DNA of 64,000 nt. Source: Acidiphilium rubrum. GTDB lineage: Bacteria; Pseudomonadota; Alphaproteobacteria; Acetobacterales; Acetobacteraceae. The stretch is from contig NZ_FTNE01000009.1 in assembly GCF_900156265.1 (NCBI RefSeq), positions 1 to 64,000 on the forward strand. The letters run 5' to 3'. Position numbers and translations under genes: made by a program. Below the pieces are notes generated by a model that had not been told where the DNA came from, ran no database searches, and saw nothing but the letters and a program-made list of their open reading frames with translations. Shown in pieces: positions 44,002 to 52,882 of this stretch (position 1 is the first letter of the stretch; the number at the start of each line of letters is the position of its first letter).

Positions 44002-45534
44002 TCACCCCCCAATCGCAGCCGTCCCGATCAACGAGGTTCCGGTCATTTCGGCCGGTTGGGCGATGCCGAGCAGGGCGAGGATAGTGGGGGCGAGGTCGGC
44101 GAGGCGGCCGTCGTGCAGTGTGGTGCCTGGTGCCGCGCCGGCGAGCAGGACGGGCACGCGGTTGAGCGTATGGGCGGTGTGGGGCCCGCCGGTTGCGGGG
44201 TCGCGCATCAGTTCGCAATTGCCGTGATCGGCGGTCACGATGAGGCTACCGTGCTGGGCGGCAATGGCGGCGGCGATGCGGCCGAGACAGGTATCAACGG
44301 TTTCGACGGCTTTGATGGCGGCGGCGAGGATGCCGGTGTGTCCGACCATGTCCGGGTTGGCGAAGTTCAGCACGATCATATCGAGGTCGCCGGCTTCGAT
44401 GGCGGCGACGACTTTTTCGGTCAGTTCGGGTGCGGACATTTCGGGTTGCAAGTCGTAGGTGGCGACCTTGGGTGAGGGGACCATGATGCGGTCTTCGCCT
44501 TCGAACGGCGTTTCGCGGCCGCCGTTGAGGAAGTAGGTGACGTGCGGGTATTTTTCGGTCTCCGCGGCGCGGAGTTGGCGTTTGCCGGCGCGGGCGACGA
44601 CTTCACCGAGCAGGTTGGTCATCGGGTTCGGCGCGAACAGGCAGTGCATGAGTTTGTCGATATGGTCCGAGTAGGGGACCATGCCGAGGGCGGCGGCGAA
44701 TTTCGGGACCAGGGCGCGGGAGAAGCCCTCGAAGCCGGGGTCGAGCAGGGCGGTGAGGATTTCGCGGACGCGGTCGGCGCGGAAATTGGCGCAGAGCAGG
44801 CCGTCGCCATCGCTGATGCCAGCATATCCGGTGATCACGATGGGTTTGACGAATTCATCGGTGATGGCGGCGCGGTAACTGGCGCGCACCGCCTCGACCG
44901 GATCGGTCGCGGCGGTGCCTGCGCCATCGACCAGCAGGTCGAACGCGCGTTCCACCCGCTCCCAGCGGTTATCGCGGTCCATGGCGTAGTAGCGGCCGAT
45001 GATGGTGGCGATTTCGGCGCCGGAGGGAATGGCATCGATCAGGGTTTGCAGGCAGTCGGCGGCGCTTTCAGGGGCGGTGTCGCGGCCATCGGTGATGGCG
45101 TGGATGAACACCGGCACGCCGGCATCGGCAATGATGGTGGCGAGGGCGGCGACGTGGCGTTGATGGGCGTGGACGCCGCCGGGCGAGATCAGGCCGAGCA
45201 GGTGGCAGGCCCCTTCGGATTGTTTCAGGGCGGCGATGAAGCGTTGCAGGTCGGGGTTGGTGGCCAGCGAGCCATCGGTGATGGCGGCATCGATGCGCGG
45301 CAATTCCTGCATGACGACGCGCCCGGCGCCGATATTGGTGTGGCCGACCTCGGAATTGCCCATCTGGCCGTCCGGCAGGCCGACATCGTTACCGCAGGTG
45401 CGCAGGAAGGCGTGGGGCGAGGCTTGCCAGAGGCGGTCGAAATTGGGCGTTTGCGCCAGCGCGACGGCATTGTCGGCCTGGTCTTCACGCCAGCCGAAGC
45501 CGTCGAGAATGGTCAGCATGACCGGTTGCTTCAT
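44002..45534 (-). CDS. gpmI: 2,3-bisphosphoglycerate-independent phosphoglycerate mutase
   Basis: A 510-residue Mn-dependent glycolytic enzyme interconverting 3- and 2-phosphoglycerate. Metal ligand Asp11 is in LTILDGFGW and the phosphoserine is Ser61 in GQMGNSEVGH. HAITDGRDT, GRYYAMDRDNRWER and TADHGNCE complete the signature. Start ATG 45534 follows CAGGAGACC. Length is standard. It is the first gene upstream of the EnvC-like/ctpA group, separated only by a GC-rich repeat; gpmI-envC-ctpA order is common in alphaproteobacteria. Confidence 0.97.
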   Translation of the reverse strand: MKQPVMLTILDGFGWREDQADNAVALAQTPNFDRLWQASPHAFLRTCGNDVGLPDGQMGNSEVGHTNIGAGRVVMQELPRIDAAITDGSLATNPDLQRFIAALKQSEGACHLLGLISPGGVHAHQRHVAALATIIADAGVPVFIHAITDGRDTAPESAADCLQTLIDAIPSGAEIATIIGRYYAMDRDNRWERVERAFDLLVDGAGTAATDPVEAVRASYRAAITDEFVKPIVITGYAGISDGDGLLCANFRADRVREILTALLDPGFEGFSRALVPKFAAALGMVPYSDHIDKLMHCLFAPNPMTNLLGEVVARAGKRQLRAAETEKYPHVTYFLNGGRETPFEGEDRIMVPSPKVATYDLQPEMSAPELTEKVVAAIEAGDLDMIVLNFANPDMVGHTGILAAAIKAVETVDTCLGRIAAAIAAQHGSLIVTADHGNCELMRDPATGGPHTAHTLNRVPVLLAGAAPGTTLHDGRLADLAPTILALLGIAQPAEMTGTSLIGTAAIGG

Positions 45535-45626
45535 GGTGGTCTCCTGGACGGGCGGCGATGGGATGCCGGCGGCGGGCCGCATAGCGGCAGGTTCCGGTTG
45601 GGCGAACTGCGGTCTATATAACGGTC

Positions 45627-46400
45627 ATGTTGATCGATTCCCATTGCCATCTGGATTATTTCACGGAAACCGAGCGGCCGGCGGTGCTGGCGCGGGCGGC
45701 GGCGGCGGGGGTGGGCGAGATGGTGACGATCGGCACCAGCCTCGCGCAGTCGCAGCAGGCCGTGGCGATGGCGGCGGCGGCCGCGAACGTGTGGGCCTGC
45801 GTGGGTGTGCATCCGCACAATGCGGGCGGGGAGGGTGGTGTGCCGGCTGCCGAAACGATCGCGGCTTTGACCGTGCATCCAAAGGTGATCGGGATCGGTG
45901 AATCCGGGTTGGATTATTTTTACGACAAGGCGCCGCGCGATGTGCAGGCGGCGAATTTCGCAGCGCACATCCGGGCCGCGCAACTCACTGACCTGCCGCT
46001 TGCGATTCATGCGCGGGATGCCGATGAGGATATCGCATCGATGCTCGAGGCGGCTTATGCTGAGCGGCCGTTTTCGTTTTTGCTGCATTGTTTTTCATCC
46101 GGCCGGGGATTGGCCGAGCGGGCTCTGGCGATCGGCGGGTATGTGTCGTTTTCGGGGATTTTGACGTTTCCGAAATCGGACGATCTGCGGGCGATCGCGC
46201 GGGATGTGCCGGCGGATCGGGTGCTGGTGGAGACCGATTCGCCGTATCTGGCGCCGGTGCCGTTGCGCGGCAAGCGCAATGAGCCGGCCAATACGGTGCA
46301 TACCGCGCGCGTGCTGGCCGGCGTGCTGGGGCTGAGCGAGCCGGCGCTCGCGGATTTGACCAGCCAGAATTTCCGCCGCCTGTTCACCAAGGCGGCATGA
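45627..46400 (+). CDS. TatD family hydrolase/DNase
   Basis: A 257-residue metal-dependent TIM-barrel hydrolase of the TatD/YcfH group, with 3'-5' exonuclease or deoxyribonuclease activity in known members. The metal-binding motif is DSHCHLD (His6, His8). GESGLDYFYD holds the Glu, His residues lie in LPLAIHARDA and LHCFSSG, and the late Asp is in VLVETDSPYLAP. Length is normal. It overlaps the next gene by four bases, and that gene overlaps a third, forming a three-gene unit. Confidence 0.94.
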   Translation: MLIDSHCHLDYFTETERPAVLARAAAAGVGEMVTIGTSLAQSQQAVAMAAAAANVWACVGVHPHNAGGEGGVPAAETIAALTVHPKVIGIGESGLDYFYDKAPRDVQAANFAAHIRAAQLTDLPLAIHARDADEDIASMLEAAYAERPFSFLLHCFSSGRGLAERALAIGGYVSFSGILTFPKSDDLRAIARDVPADRVLVETDSPYLAPVPLRGKRNEPANTVHTARVLAGVLGLSEPALADLTSQNFRRLFTKAA

Positions 46401-47197
46401 GGTTTCGCGTCACGCTGCTCGGGACCGGCGGGTCGGCAGGTTTGCCGCAGATTGGTGGCGCCGATGGCGCGGGCGATTGGGGGAGTTGCGATCCGGCCGA
46501 GGCGCGGAATGCGCGGACGCGGGCGAGCATTGCGATTGAGAGCGCGGCGGGACGGTTGCTGGTGGATACGGCGCCAGAAGTGCGGTTGCAGCTAACCGCG
46601 AACCGGATCGCCCGGATCGATGCGGTGCTGTTTACCCATGCGCATGCCGATCATATCGCCGGATTGGACGAGGTGCGGATTCTCAATCGAATTCTGGGCG
46701 CGCCGATCCCCGGTTACAGCGACGAGCGGACCTGGGATGAGTTGGTCCGGCGGTTCAACTATGCATTCAAGCCCTGGCAACCGCCGGGTTTTTTTCGGCC
46801 GGTGATCGATACGCACAGAATCGCGCCGGGCGAGACGAACCGGATTTGTGGCCTGCCGGTCGGTATCATCGGGCAGGATCATGGGTTTATTCCCTCGCTC
46901 GGGCTGAGGATTGGCAATTTTGCCTATTGCACCGATGTGATGCGGTTCGACGACGAGGAGTTCGCGCGGTTAGCGGGGATCGACACCTGGGTGGTCGATT
47001 GTTTCACGCACGGACCGAAACATCCGACCCATGCCAATCTGGATCAGGTGCTGACGTGGGTGGACGCCTTACGGCCACGGCGGACGATCTTGACGCATAT
47101 GGGGCCGGACATGGATTACGCGACGCTGCTGGCAGGGCTGCCAGCAGGAATCGAGCCTGGGTATGACGGCATGCTAATCGAGGGAGAAGTAACGTGA
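46397..47197 (+). CDS. MBL-fold metallo-hydrolase (PhnP-like)
   Basis: A 266-residue metallo-beta-lactamase-fold phosphodiesterase. It begins RVTLLGTGGSAGLPQIGG, as PhnP and related enzymes do. The dizinc motif is THAHADH (His81, His83, Asp85, His86). Later ligands are in CTDV and the C-terminal ILTHMGPDMDY. It is usually paired with tatD, as here (ATGA overlap). The likely activity is hydrolysis of cyclic phosphodiesters; the substrate is not known. No C-P lyase genes are present, so a phosphonate role is not supported. Confidence 0.9.
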   Translation: MRFRVTLLGTGGSAGLPQIGGADGAGDWGSCDPAEARNARTRASIAIESAAGRLLVDTAPEVRLQLTANRIARIDAVLFTHAHADHIAGLDEVRILNRILGAPIPGYSDERTWDELVRRFNYAFKPWQPPGFFRPVIDTHRIAPGETNRICGLPVGIIGQDHGFIPSLGLRIGNFAYCTDVMRFDDEEFARLAGIDTWVVDCFTHGPKHPTHANLDQVLTWVDALRPRRTILTHMGPDMDYATLLAGLPAGIEPGYDGMLIEGEVT

Positions 47198-48408
47198 CGC
47201 AGGACGAAAAACTGGACCGGTTGGCCGAGATTGCCGTGAAGATCGGTGTCAATGTGCAGAAGGGGCAGGAGTTGATCGTCAACGCGCCGGTCGATGCACG
47301 GGCGCTGGTGCAGCGGATTGTGGCGCATGCGTATGATGCGGGTGCCACGCTGGTGGTGCCGTTGTTCGTGGATGATGTGGTGCAACGGGCGCGGTTCGTG
47401 CATGCGGATGAGGAGAGTTTCGATTTCTCGCCGGCGTGGTTGTATGAGGCGATGGCGAAATCAGTGGGTGATGGCGCGGCGGTGCTGACCATTGTGGGGT
47501 CGGACCCGATGCTGCTGGCGGGATGCGATCCCGCGCGGATCGGGCGGGCGCAGCGGGCGACGGCGGCGGCGATGAAGCCGGTGCGCAACTTGATCAGCAG
47601 TTTTGCGACCAATTGGTCGATCCTGTCGTTCGCGACGCCGGGGTGGGCGGCTTCGGTGTTTCCCGATGAGCCGCGCGATGCGGCGGTGGCGAAGTTATGG
47701 GATGCGATTTTCGCGGTCAGCCGGGTCGATCAACCCGATCCGGTGCGCGCGTGGCGCGACCATGCGGCGACGCTGAGGCGCCGCTGCGACGTGCTGAACG
47801 AGAAGCGCTTTGCCGCACTGCGGTTTCGCGGACCGGGGACGGATTTGCGGGTCGGGCTCGCGGAGGATCATCGCTGGGCTGGTGGTTCGGTTGAGTCGCG
47901 CAATGGCACGGTGTGTCTGCCGAACATGCCGACCGAGGAAGTGTTTACAATGCCTCACAAGATGAAGGTGGAAGGCGTTGTTTCTGCGACAAAACCTCTG
48001 GTCAATGGTGGTGCGCTGATCGAAGGGATATGGGTGCGGTTCGAGGCCGGGCGTATCGTTGAGGCACAAGCGTCGAAGGGGCAGGACGTGTTCCGCGCGC
48101 TGATCGGTACCGATGAAGGTGCGGCGCGGTTGGGCGAGGTGGCGCTGGTACCGGAGGCCTCGCCGGTCGCGCAATCGGGGCTGATTTTCCGCAACACGCT
48201 GTTCGATGAAAACGCTGCCTGCCATATCGCGCTCGGCCAGGCGCTGTCGTTGAACATGGAGGGCGGCTGCGATGCCGCGCGCGGGGCGAACGAGAGCTTG
48301 ATCCATGTCGATTGGATGATCGGGTCAGGGCAGATGGATGTCGATGGCATCACGGCTTCAGGTGCGGTGGAACCGGTGATGCGGGCGGGGGCGTTTACGC
48401 TGGGATGA
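47194..48408 (+). CDS. Aminopeptidase, M29 family
   Basis: A 404-residue metallo-aminopeptidase. The M29 family pattern is present: KLDRLAEIAVKIGVNVQKGQ, then N-terminal alpha/beta segments, NMPTEEVFTMP (metal-binding Glu at about residue 249), the C-terminal NTLFDENAACHIALGQAL, and a His-Asp pair at NESLIHVDWMIGS. It overlaps the MBL gene by four bases. No signal peptide is evident, so it likely acts on cytosolic peptides. Confidence 0.92.
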   Translation: MTQDEKLDRLAEIAVKIGVNVQKGQELIVNAPVDARALVQRIVAHAYDAGATLVVPLFVDDVVQRARFVHADEESFDFSPAWLYEAMAKSVGDGAAVLTIVGSDPMLLAGCDPARIGRAQRATAAAMKPVRNLISSFATNWSILSFATPGWAASVFPDEPRDAAVAKLWDAIFAVSRVDQPDPVRAWRDHAATLRRRCDVLNEKRFAALRFRGPGTDLRVGLAEDHRWAGGSVESRNGTVCLPNMPTEEVFTMPHKMKVEGVVSATKPLVNGGALIEGIWVRFEAGRIVEAQASKGQDVFRALIGTDEGAARLGEVALVPEASPVAQSGLIFRNTLFDENAACHIALGQALSLNMEGGCDAARGANESLIHVDWMIGSGQMDVDGITASGAVEPVMRAGAFTLG

Positions 48409-48431
48409 TCGTCGTCAGAGAGGTCGTGTCT

Positions 48432-48743
48432 TCAGCGTGACGCGGCATTTTTGCGAGGGCAGTGCAGCGACACATGGTCCGGCAGGTCCCAGCTTCGATC
48501 CATGACCCAATCCCGCCAGTCCCAGGCGTAGGCGGCGGGCCGGCGATCGGCCAGGATCGGGCGCTGGCGTTCACCGAGCGCCGTTGCAAAGGCGAGGCGC
48601 CAGGGGTGTGGAATGTCGTCGATCAGGATGTAGTGGCGTTGCCGGCTCGGGGTATGGATGGGAACGAGCGCCAGCAGGGCGCGCCTGGTCTTGGGCGTTT
48701 CGGTGTTGGAAACCGGGGCGGCATGTGGGTCATGGCACGTCAT
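48432..48743 (-). CDS. Hypothetical protein
   Basis: A possible 103-residue protein, convergent with the M29 gene. The central part, RHYILIDDIPHPWRLAFATA, then RPAAYAWDWRDWV, is ordered and Trp-rich, which argues for a real protein rather than a chance frame. I recognise no family. The start is unclear; there are several close ATGs and no strong ribosome binding site. Confidence 0.5.
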   Translation of the reverse strand: MTCHDPHAAPVSNTETPKTRRALLALVPIHTPSRQRHYILIDDIPHPWRLAFATALGERQRPILADRRPAAYAWDWRDWVMDRSWDLPDHVSLHCPRKNAASR

Positions 48744-49055
48744 GATGTGCAGTCCATGTGAGGGAGTCTGTGATGATTGGCGGACGCTGGGATCATGATT
48801 GCCTTGGTGTTTGTCGGATCGTGGTCGGTCGTGGCCGCGTGGGCAATGTGACTTTGTTATTATATTGCAACGAATATTTATTATTACAGATTTGGCTTTT
48901 ACGGTTGTAGACTCGGACTTTACTTATATCGGGCAACGCGAATAAAATCGGAAACGATGCTATTTCTGGTTGTTTTTCGGGTCAGGCAGGTTTGCGCCGG
49001 TTGGACTTCGCGGGCGTGAGTTGTTATCCGGGTTTCAACGATCAGGAGACGCTCG
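48744..49055 (+). promoter_or_regulatory. AT-rich promoter region of the sugar-acid dehydratase gene
   Basis: About 310 bases with no gene. Positions roughly 48845-48960 are strongly AT-rich for this genome. TTGTTA (48854-48859) followed by TATTTA or TTATTA within 15-19 bases could be a promoter. CAGGAG precedes the dehydratase start. No clear operator was found. Confidence 0.4.
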
Positions 49056-50780
49056 ATGCAACAGCGCGACCCCACTGCCTTGCGTAGTTACCGCTGGTTC
49101 GGTGCCAGTGATCTGCGCAGTTTCGGCCATCGTTCGCGCATTCGCCAGCTTGGCTTCGATCTTGAGGATGTGGCGGGCCGGCCGGTGATTGCGATCATCA
49201 ACACGTGGAACGGGCTGGCGCATTGCCATGGACATTTCCCGGCGCGGGTCGAGGCGATTAAGCGCGGCGTGCTGGAGGCGGGGGGATTTCCGGTCGAGGT
49301 ACCGGTGATGGCGCTGCCGGAGAATTTCGTGAAGCCGACCACGATGCTCTATCGCAATCTGCTGGCGATGGAGGTGGAAGAAAATCTGCGCTCATTGCCG
49401 GTCGATGGGGCGGTGCTGATGGGCGGGTGCGACAAGACCACACCGGCGACCATCATGGGGGCGATCAGCGCGGGGTTGCCCGCGATTTTCATGCCGGCCG
49501 GGCCGATGCTGCGGGGTAATTGGGGCGGCAGGATTCTCGGCTCGGGCTCGGATATCTGGAAATTCTGGGACGAGAAGCGCGCGGGCAATATTTCCGAGGC
49601 GCAGTGGGCGGAGATGGAATCCGGCATCGCGCGGTCCGACGGCGTGTGCATGACGATGGGCACCGCGATGACGATGACCTCGCTCGCCGAGGTTTTGGGG
49701 CTGACGCTGCCGGGGGCGACCTCGATCCCCGCGCCGGATTCGGGCCATGCGCGCATGGCGACGGCGACCGGGCGGCGCGCGGTTGATCTGGTTTGGGAGG
49801 GGCGAAGGCTGACCGATATTCTGACCCTGGCGAGTTTCGAGAATGCGATTGTCGCGAGTGCGGCGCTCGCGGGTTCGACCAATGCGATCATTCATTTGAT
49901 CGCGATGGCACGGCGGGCGGGAATTGCACTCGAGCTTGGCCGGTTCGACGAACTTTCGGCGGGCGTGCCGGTGCTCGCGAATATCAGGCCGTCGGGTGAG
50001 TATCTGATGGAGGATTTTTTCTATGCGGGTGGGCTGACCGCATTTTTGACGAGGCTGACGGATCGGCTTGATGTATCGACGGCGACGGTGAACGGGGCGA
50101 CGCTGGGTGATAATATTGAAAACGCAACGATCTGGAACGAGGACGTCATTCGCCCGGTTGGCAACCCGGTTTCACAGGCCGATGGGCTGGCGGTGCTGCG
50201 TGGTAATCTGGCACCGGACGGGTGCGTGATGAAACCATCGGCGGCGGAGCCGCGGTTGCTCAAGCATGAAGGACCGGCCTTGGTGTTTGATGATTATGAT
50301 GCGATGGCGCGCGCCGTGGCCGACCCGGCGCTCGATGTTACGCCCGATCATGTGCTGGTGCTGCGCAATGCCGGGCCGCTAGGCGGGCCGGGGATGCCGG
50401 AGTGGGGGATGTTGCCGATTCCGGTGAAGCTGCTGCGGCAAGGCGTGCGCGACATGCTGCGGATTTCCGATGCGCGGATGAGCGGGACCAGTTATGGCGC
50501 GTGCATTCTGCACGTGGCACCGGAAGCGTTCGTCGGCGGGCCGCTCGCGCTGATCCGCACCGGGGATATCATTGCGGTGGATGTTGCGGCGCGCACGATC
50601 GATGTGCGGCTGAGCGCGGATGAGTTGGCCGCGCGGCGGGCAGGGTGGGTGGCGCCGGCGCCACGGTATCTGCGGGGGTATGGCGCGATGGCGGCAGCCC
50701 ATATCGGCCAGGCCGATACGGGCTGCGACTTCGATTTTTTACAGCGTCCCGGCGCGGTGCCGGAGCCAGAGATCCATTAG
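49056..50780 (+). CDS. IlvD/Edd family sugar-acid dehydratase (L-arabinonate dehydratase-like)
   Basis: A 574-residue Fe-S dehydratase. Cluster cysteines are Cys57 (WNGLAHCHGH), Cys125 (GGCDKTTPA) and Cys198 (DGVCMTMGTA), each two positions before the Cys59/127/200 set I recall for Rhizobium L-arabinonate dehydratase. Other blocks are PDSGHARMATATGR and DARMSGTSYGA. The Trp-Asn-x-x-x-His-Cys start and GTAMTM region fit pentonate dehydratases better than IlvD. It would convert a pentonate (or similar) to a 2-keto-3-deoxy acid. No aldolase or dehydrogenase is adjacent. The gene is alone behind a promoter region. Confidence 0.88.
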   Translation: MQQRDPTALRSYRWFGASDLRSFGHRSRIRQLGFDLEDVAGRPVIAIINTWNGLAHCHGHFPARVEAIKRGVLEAGGFPVEVPVMALPENFVKPTTMLYRNLLAMEVEENLRSLPVDGAVLMGGCDKTTPATIMGAISAGLPAIFMPAGPMLRGNWGGRILGSGSDIWKFWDEKRAGNISEAQWAEMESGIARSDGVCMTMGTAMTMTSLAEVLGLTLPGATSIPAPDSGHARMATATGRRAVDLVWEGRRLTDILTLASFENAIVASAALAGSTNAIIHLIAMARRAGIALELGRFDELSAGVPVLANIRPSGEYLMEDFFYAGGLTAFLTRLTDRLDVSTATVNGATLGDNIENATIWNEDVIRPVGNPVSQADGLAVLRGNLAPDGCVMKPSAAEPRLLKHEGPALVFDDYDAMARAVADPALDVTPDHVLVLRNAGPLGGPGMPEWGMLPIPVKLLRQGVRDMLRISDARMSGTSYGACILHVAPEAFVGGPLALIRTGDIIAVDVAARTIDVRLSADELAARRAGWVAPAPRYLRGYGAMAAAHIGQADTGCDFDFLQRPGAVPEPEIH

Positions 50781-50782
50781 GT

Positions 50783-51109
50783 TCAGGGCGCTTTGGATGT
50801 CGCGCCGACCGCCTGATTCTGATGGGCGGTTTTATGGCCCATGGTTTTGGAGACATGCGAACGGCGCTTCATGTGCGACGACGTTGCGTGGGTGCGCGAG
50901 TGCGATGTGCGCTTGAGCGTGCGCTTATGGCCGCTCATGGCGGTCTGATGGCGCGCGGCGGCGCCGGCATCCTTTTTGGTGGAGTGCGACATCGCGGTGG
51001 TGGTGCTCTGGGCATGAGCGGAAATCATGGATGTCATGCCGGCAAGCAATAACGTGGTGCCGAAGGCGATGGCGGGTCCGATGGATCGATGGGCGGCCTT
51101 GGTTTTCAT
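50783..51109 (-). CDS. Small exported His/Ser/Thr/Lys-rich protein
   Basis: A 108-residue protein with a signal peptide (KTKAAHRS start, hydrophobic core to about residue 30, cleavage near SAHA-Q). The mature part is low-complexity: Ser, Thr, His, Lys and Arg make up most of it, with repeated SHS/THA/KRxSH patterns and no hydrophobic core. It resembles acid-shock or metal-binding low-complexity periplasmic proteins only in composition. Start ATG 51109 follows CAGGAG. It converges on the dehydratase with two bases between stops. Confidence 0.7.
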   Translation of the reverse strand: MKTKAAHRSIGPAIAFGTTLLLAGMTSMISAHAQSTTTAMSHSTKKDAGAAARHQTAMSGHKRTLKRTSHSRTHATSSHMKRRSHVSKTMGHKTAHQNQAVGATSKAP

Positions 51110-51374
51110 GATGATCTCCTGATGATGTACAGCACTTGGTGCAGGCGGGGGCAAAACAAAGTTACAATCAGGCAAGGCCAGACTGCGCTGGTCGGGGCGC
51201 GCACAAAGATCGCAGAAGAAATATTATGGAAACTCGTGTTGCCGTGATTTGTGCTTTGGGTATGCCGGATCACGATTTGGCCTCGGCGTGCGGCGCGCAC
51301 AGATCGGCCACAGATCCGCCTGAATTGCCCAACAGAGTGACCAGATCAAATCGAGTTGGTCAGGAACCGTAAAC

Positions 51375-52181
51375 ATGGAACACGCTGCCGATCATAGCAT
51401 TGCGATCGTCGTACCGGTGCATAACGAGGCGGCCAATATCGAGCCGTTGCTGTGCGAAATCCGCGCCGCGATGGCCGGGCTCGATTACGAGATTGTTTAT
51501 GTCGATGATGGCAGCACCGATGCGACGGCCGCGATCTTGGCGGCGCAGGCGCGCAAGAACACGGATTTGCGGGTTATCCGGCATCGGGCCAGTTGCGGCC
51601 AGAGTGCGGCGATCATTACCGGGGTACGCGCGGCCGACGCGACGTGGATCGCGACGCTTGATGGCGATGGCCAGAACGATCCGGCCGACATTCCCGCGAT
51701 GTTCGAGGCGGCACGCCGCAGTGATCGGCCCGGTACGCCGGTGCTGATCGCCGGGCATCGTCAGCGCCGGCAGGATGACGCGATCAAGCTGCTGAGCTCG
51801 CGGATCGCCAACAAGGTGCGCGCGCGGCTGCTGGGCGATGCGACGCCGGATACCGGTTGCGGCCTGAAACTGTTCCGGCGCAAGACATTCATGTCCCTGC
51901 CCCAGTTTGATCATATGCACCGGTTTCTGCCCGCCTTGGTCATCCGTGCCGGCGGGGTGGTGATATCGCACCCGGTTGGCCATAGGCCGCGCCACGCCGG
52001 GGCGTCGCATTATGGCACGTGGGGCCGGCTGAAGGTTGGCGTCGTCGATCTGGCTGGGGTTGCCTGGCTGCAGCGCCGGTGGAACCGTCCGGACATCGTG
52101 ATTGGCGCAACAGCGCAGACTAATGGGCCGGCCAAGGTGGATCGCGGCATCGTGGCGCGGCCGCTCGAACATAGCCATTAG
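51375..52181 (+). CDS. Glycosyltransferase family 2 (polyprenyl-phosphate sugar transferase-like)
   Basis: A 268-residue GT2 enzyme of the dolichol/undecaprenyl-phosphate mannose or glucose type. Motifs are IVVPVHNEAANIEPLL (10-25), VDDGSTDAT (about 43-51) and the catalytic TLDGDGQNDP (about 94-103). There are no membrane helices, like DPM1-type enzymes that act with a separate membrane protein. Twelve bases later is a VTT-domain protein, and then a GT39-like enzyme that would use a polyprenyl-phosphate sugar. Confidence 0.88.
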   Translation: MEHAADHSIAIVVPVHNEAANIEPLLCEIRAAMAGLDYEIVYVDDGSTDATAAILAAQARKNTDLRVIRHRASCGQSAAIITGVRAADATWIATLDGDGQNDPADIPAMFEAARRSDRPGTPVLIAGHRQRRQDDAIKLLSSRIANKVRARLLGDATPDTGCGLKLFRRKTFMSLPQFDHMHRFLPALVIRAGGVVISHPVGHRPRHAGASHYGTWGRLKVGVVDLAGVAWLQRRWNRPDIVIGATAQTNGPAKVDRGIVARPLEHSH

Positions 52182-52192
52182 GCGGCACCGAC

Positions 52193-52876
52193 ATGGGCTT
52201 TCGCTGGATTGGTCTGAAACCGTTCGCCAAGCCGGCGCTGCTGGTGATCGGGCTGACCGGTGGAGCGTTGGCGCTGCGGCTGCTGCCGTTCGGCGACATT
52301 CTGAAATCTCATGCACATAGTCACGCTGATGCCCGCGATATCGGCCTGTTCGTCGGGCTGGGCGCGTTGGCCTGCGCGGTTGGCATGCCTCGGCAGATCG
52401 TGGCGTTTGCCGCCGGCTACGCCTGGGGTGTGACGATCGGCGCCAGCATGGCGCTGGTGGCACAGGTGATCGGGTGTGCCGCCGATCTGTTCTGGGCGCG
52501 GTGGATTGCCCGGGATTTTGTGCAGGCGCGCCTGCGCGGCCGGGCGCTGCGGCTCGACCGGTTGTTGACGACCAGCCCGTTCATCAGCGCGCTCACGCTG
52601 CGGTTGATGCCGGTGGGCAATAATCTGTTGCTCAACCTGCTGGCCGGCGTATCGGCGGTGCCGGCGCGCGGGTTTTTATTGGGCTCGGCGGCCGGGTTTA
52701 TTCCGCAGACGGTGATTTTCGCGTTGCTCGGCTCGGGCAGCCGGATTGCGCGCGCAACGCAGATCGAGATCGGCGTTGCGCTGTTCGTGGTTTCCACGTT
52801 GATCGGCGTGGTGTTGTTGCTGCGCGGGCGACGGAACCGGGACGAGCTCGCCGTGACGATGCGGTCGACCGGCTGA
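52193..52876 (+). CDS. VTT-domain (TVP38/TMEM64, DedA-like) membrane protein
   Basis: A 227-residue protein with five or six predicted helices and the VTT/SNARE-associated core. It includes GMPRQIVAFAAGYAWG (about 64-79), then LTLRLMPVGNNLLLNLLAGV and PARGFLLGSAAGFIPQTVIFALLGSG. Such proteins act as lipid scramblases or polyprenyl-phosphate recycling flippases. Placed between a polyprenyl-sugar synthase and a GT39-like user, a flippase role is reasonable but inferred. Confidence 0.87.
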   Translation: MGFRWIGLKPFAKPALLVIGLTGGALALRLLPFGDILKSHAHSHADARDIGLFVGLGALACAVGMPRQIVAFAAGYAWGVTIGASMALVAQVIGCAADLFWARWIARDFVQARLRGRALRLDRLLTTSPFISALTLRLMPVGNNLLLNLLAGVSAVPARGFLLGSAAGFIPQTVIFALLGSGSRIARATQIEIGVALFVVSTLIGVVLLLRGRRNRDELAVTMRSTG

Positions 52877-52882
52877 TCCGCG

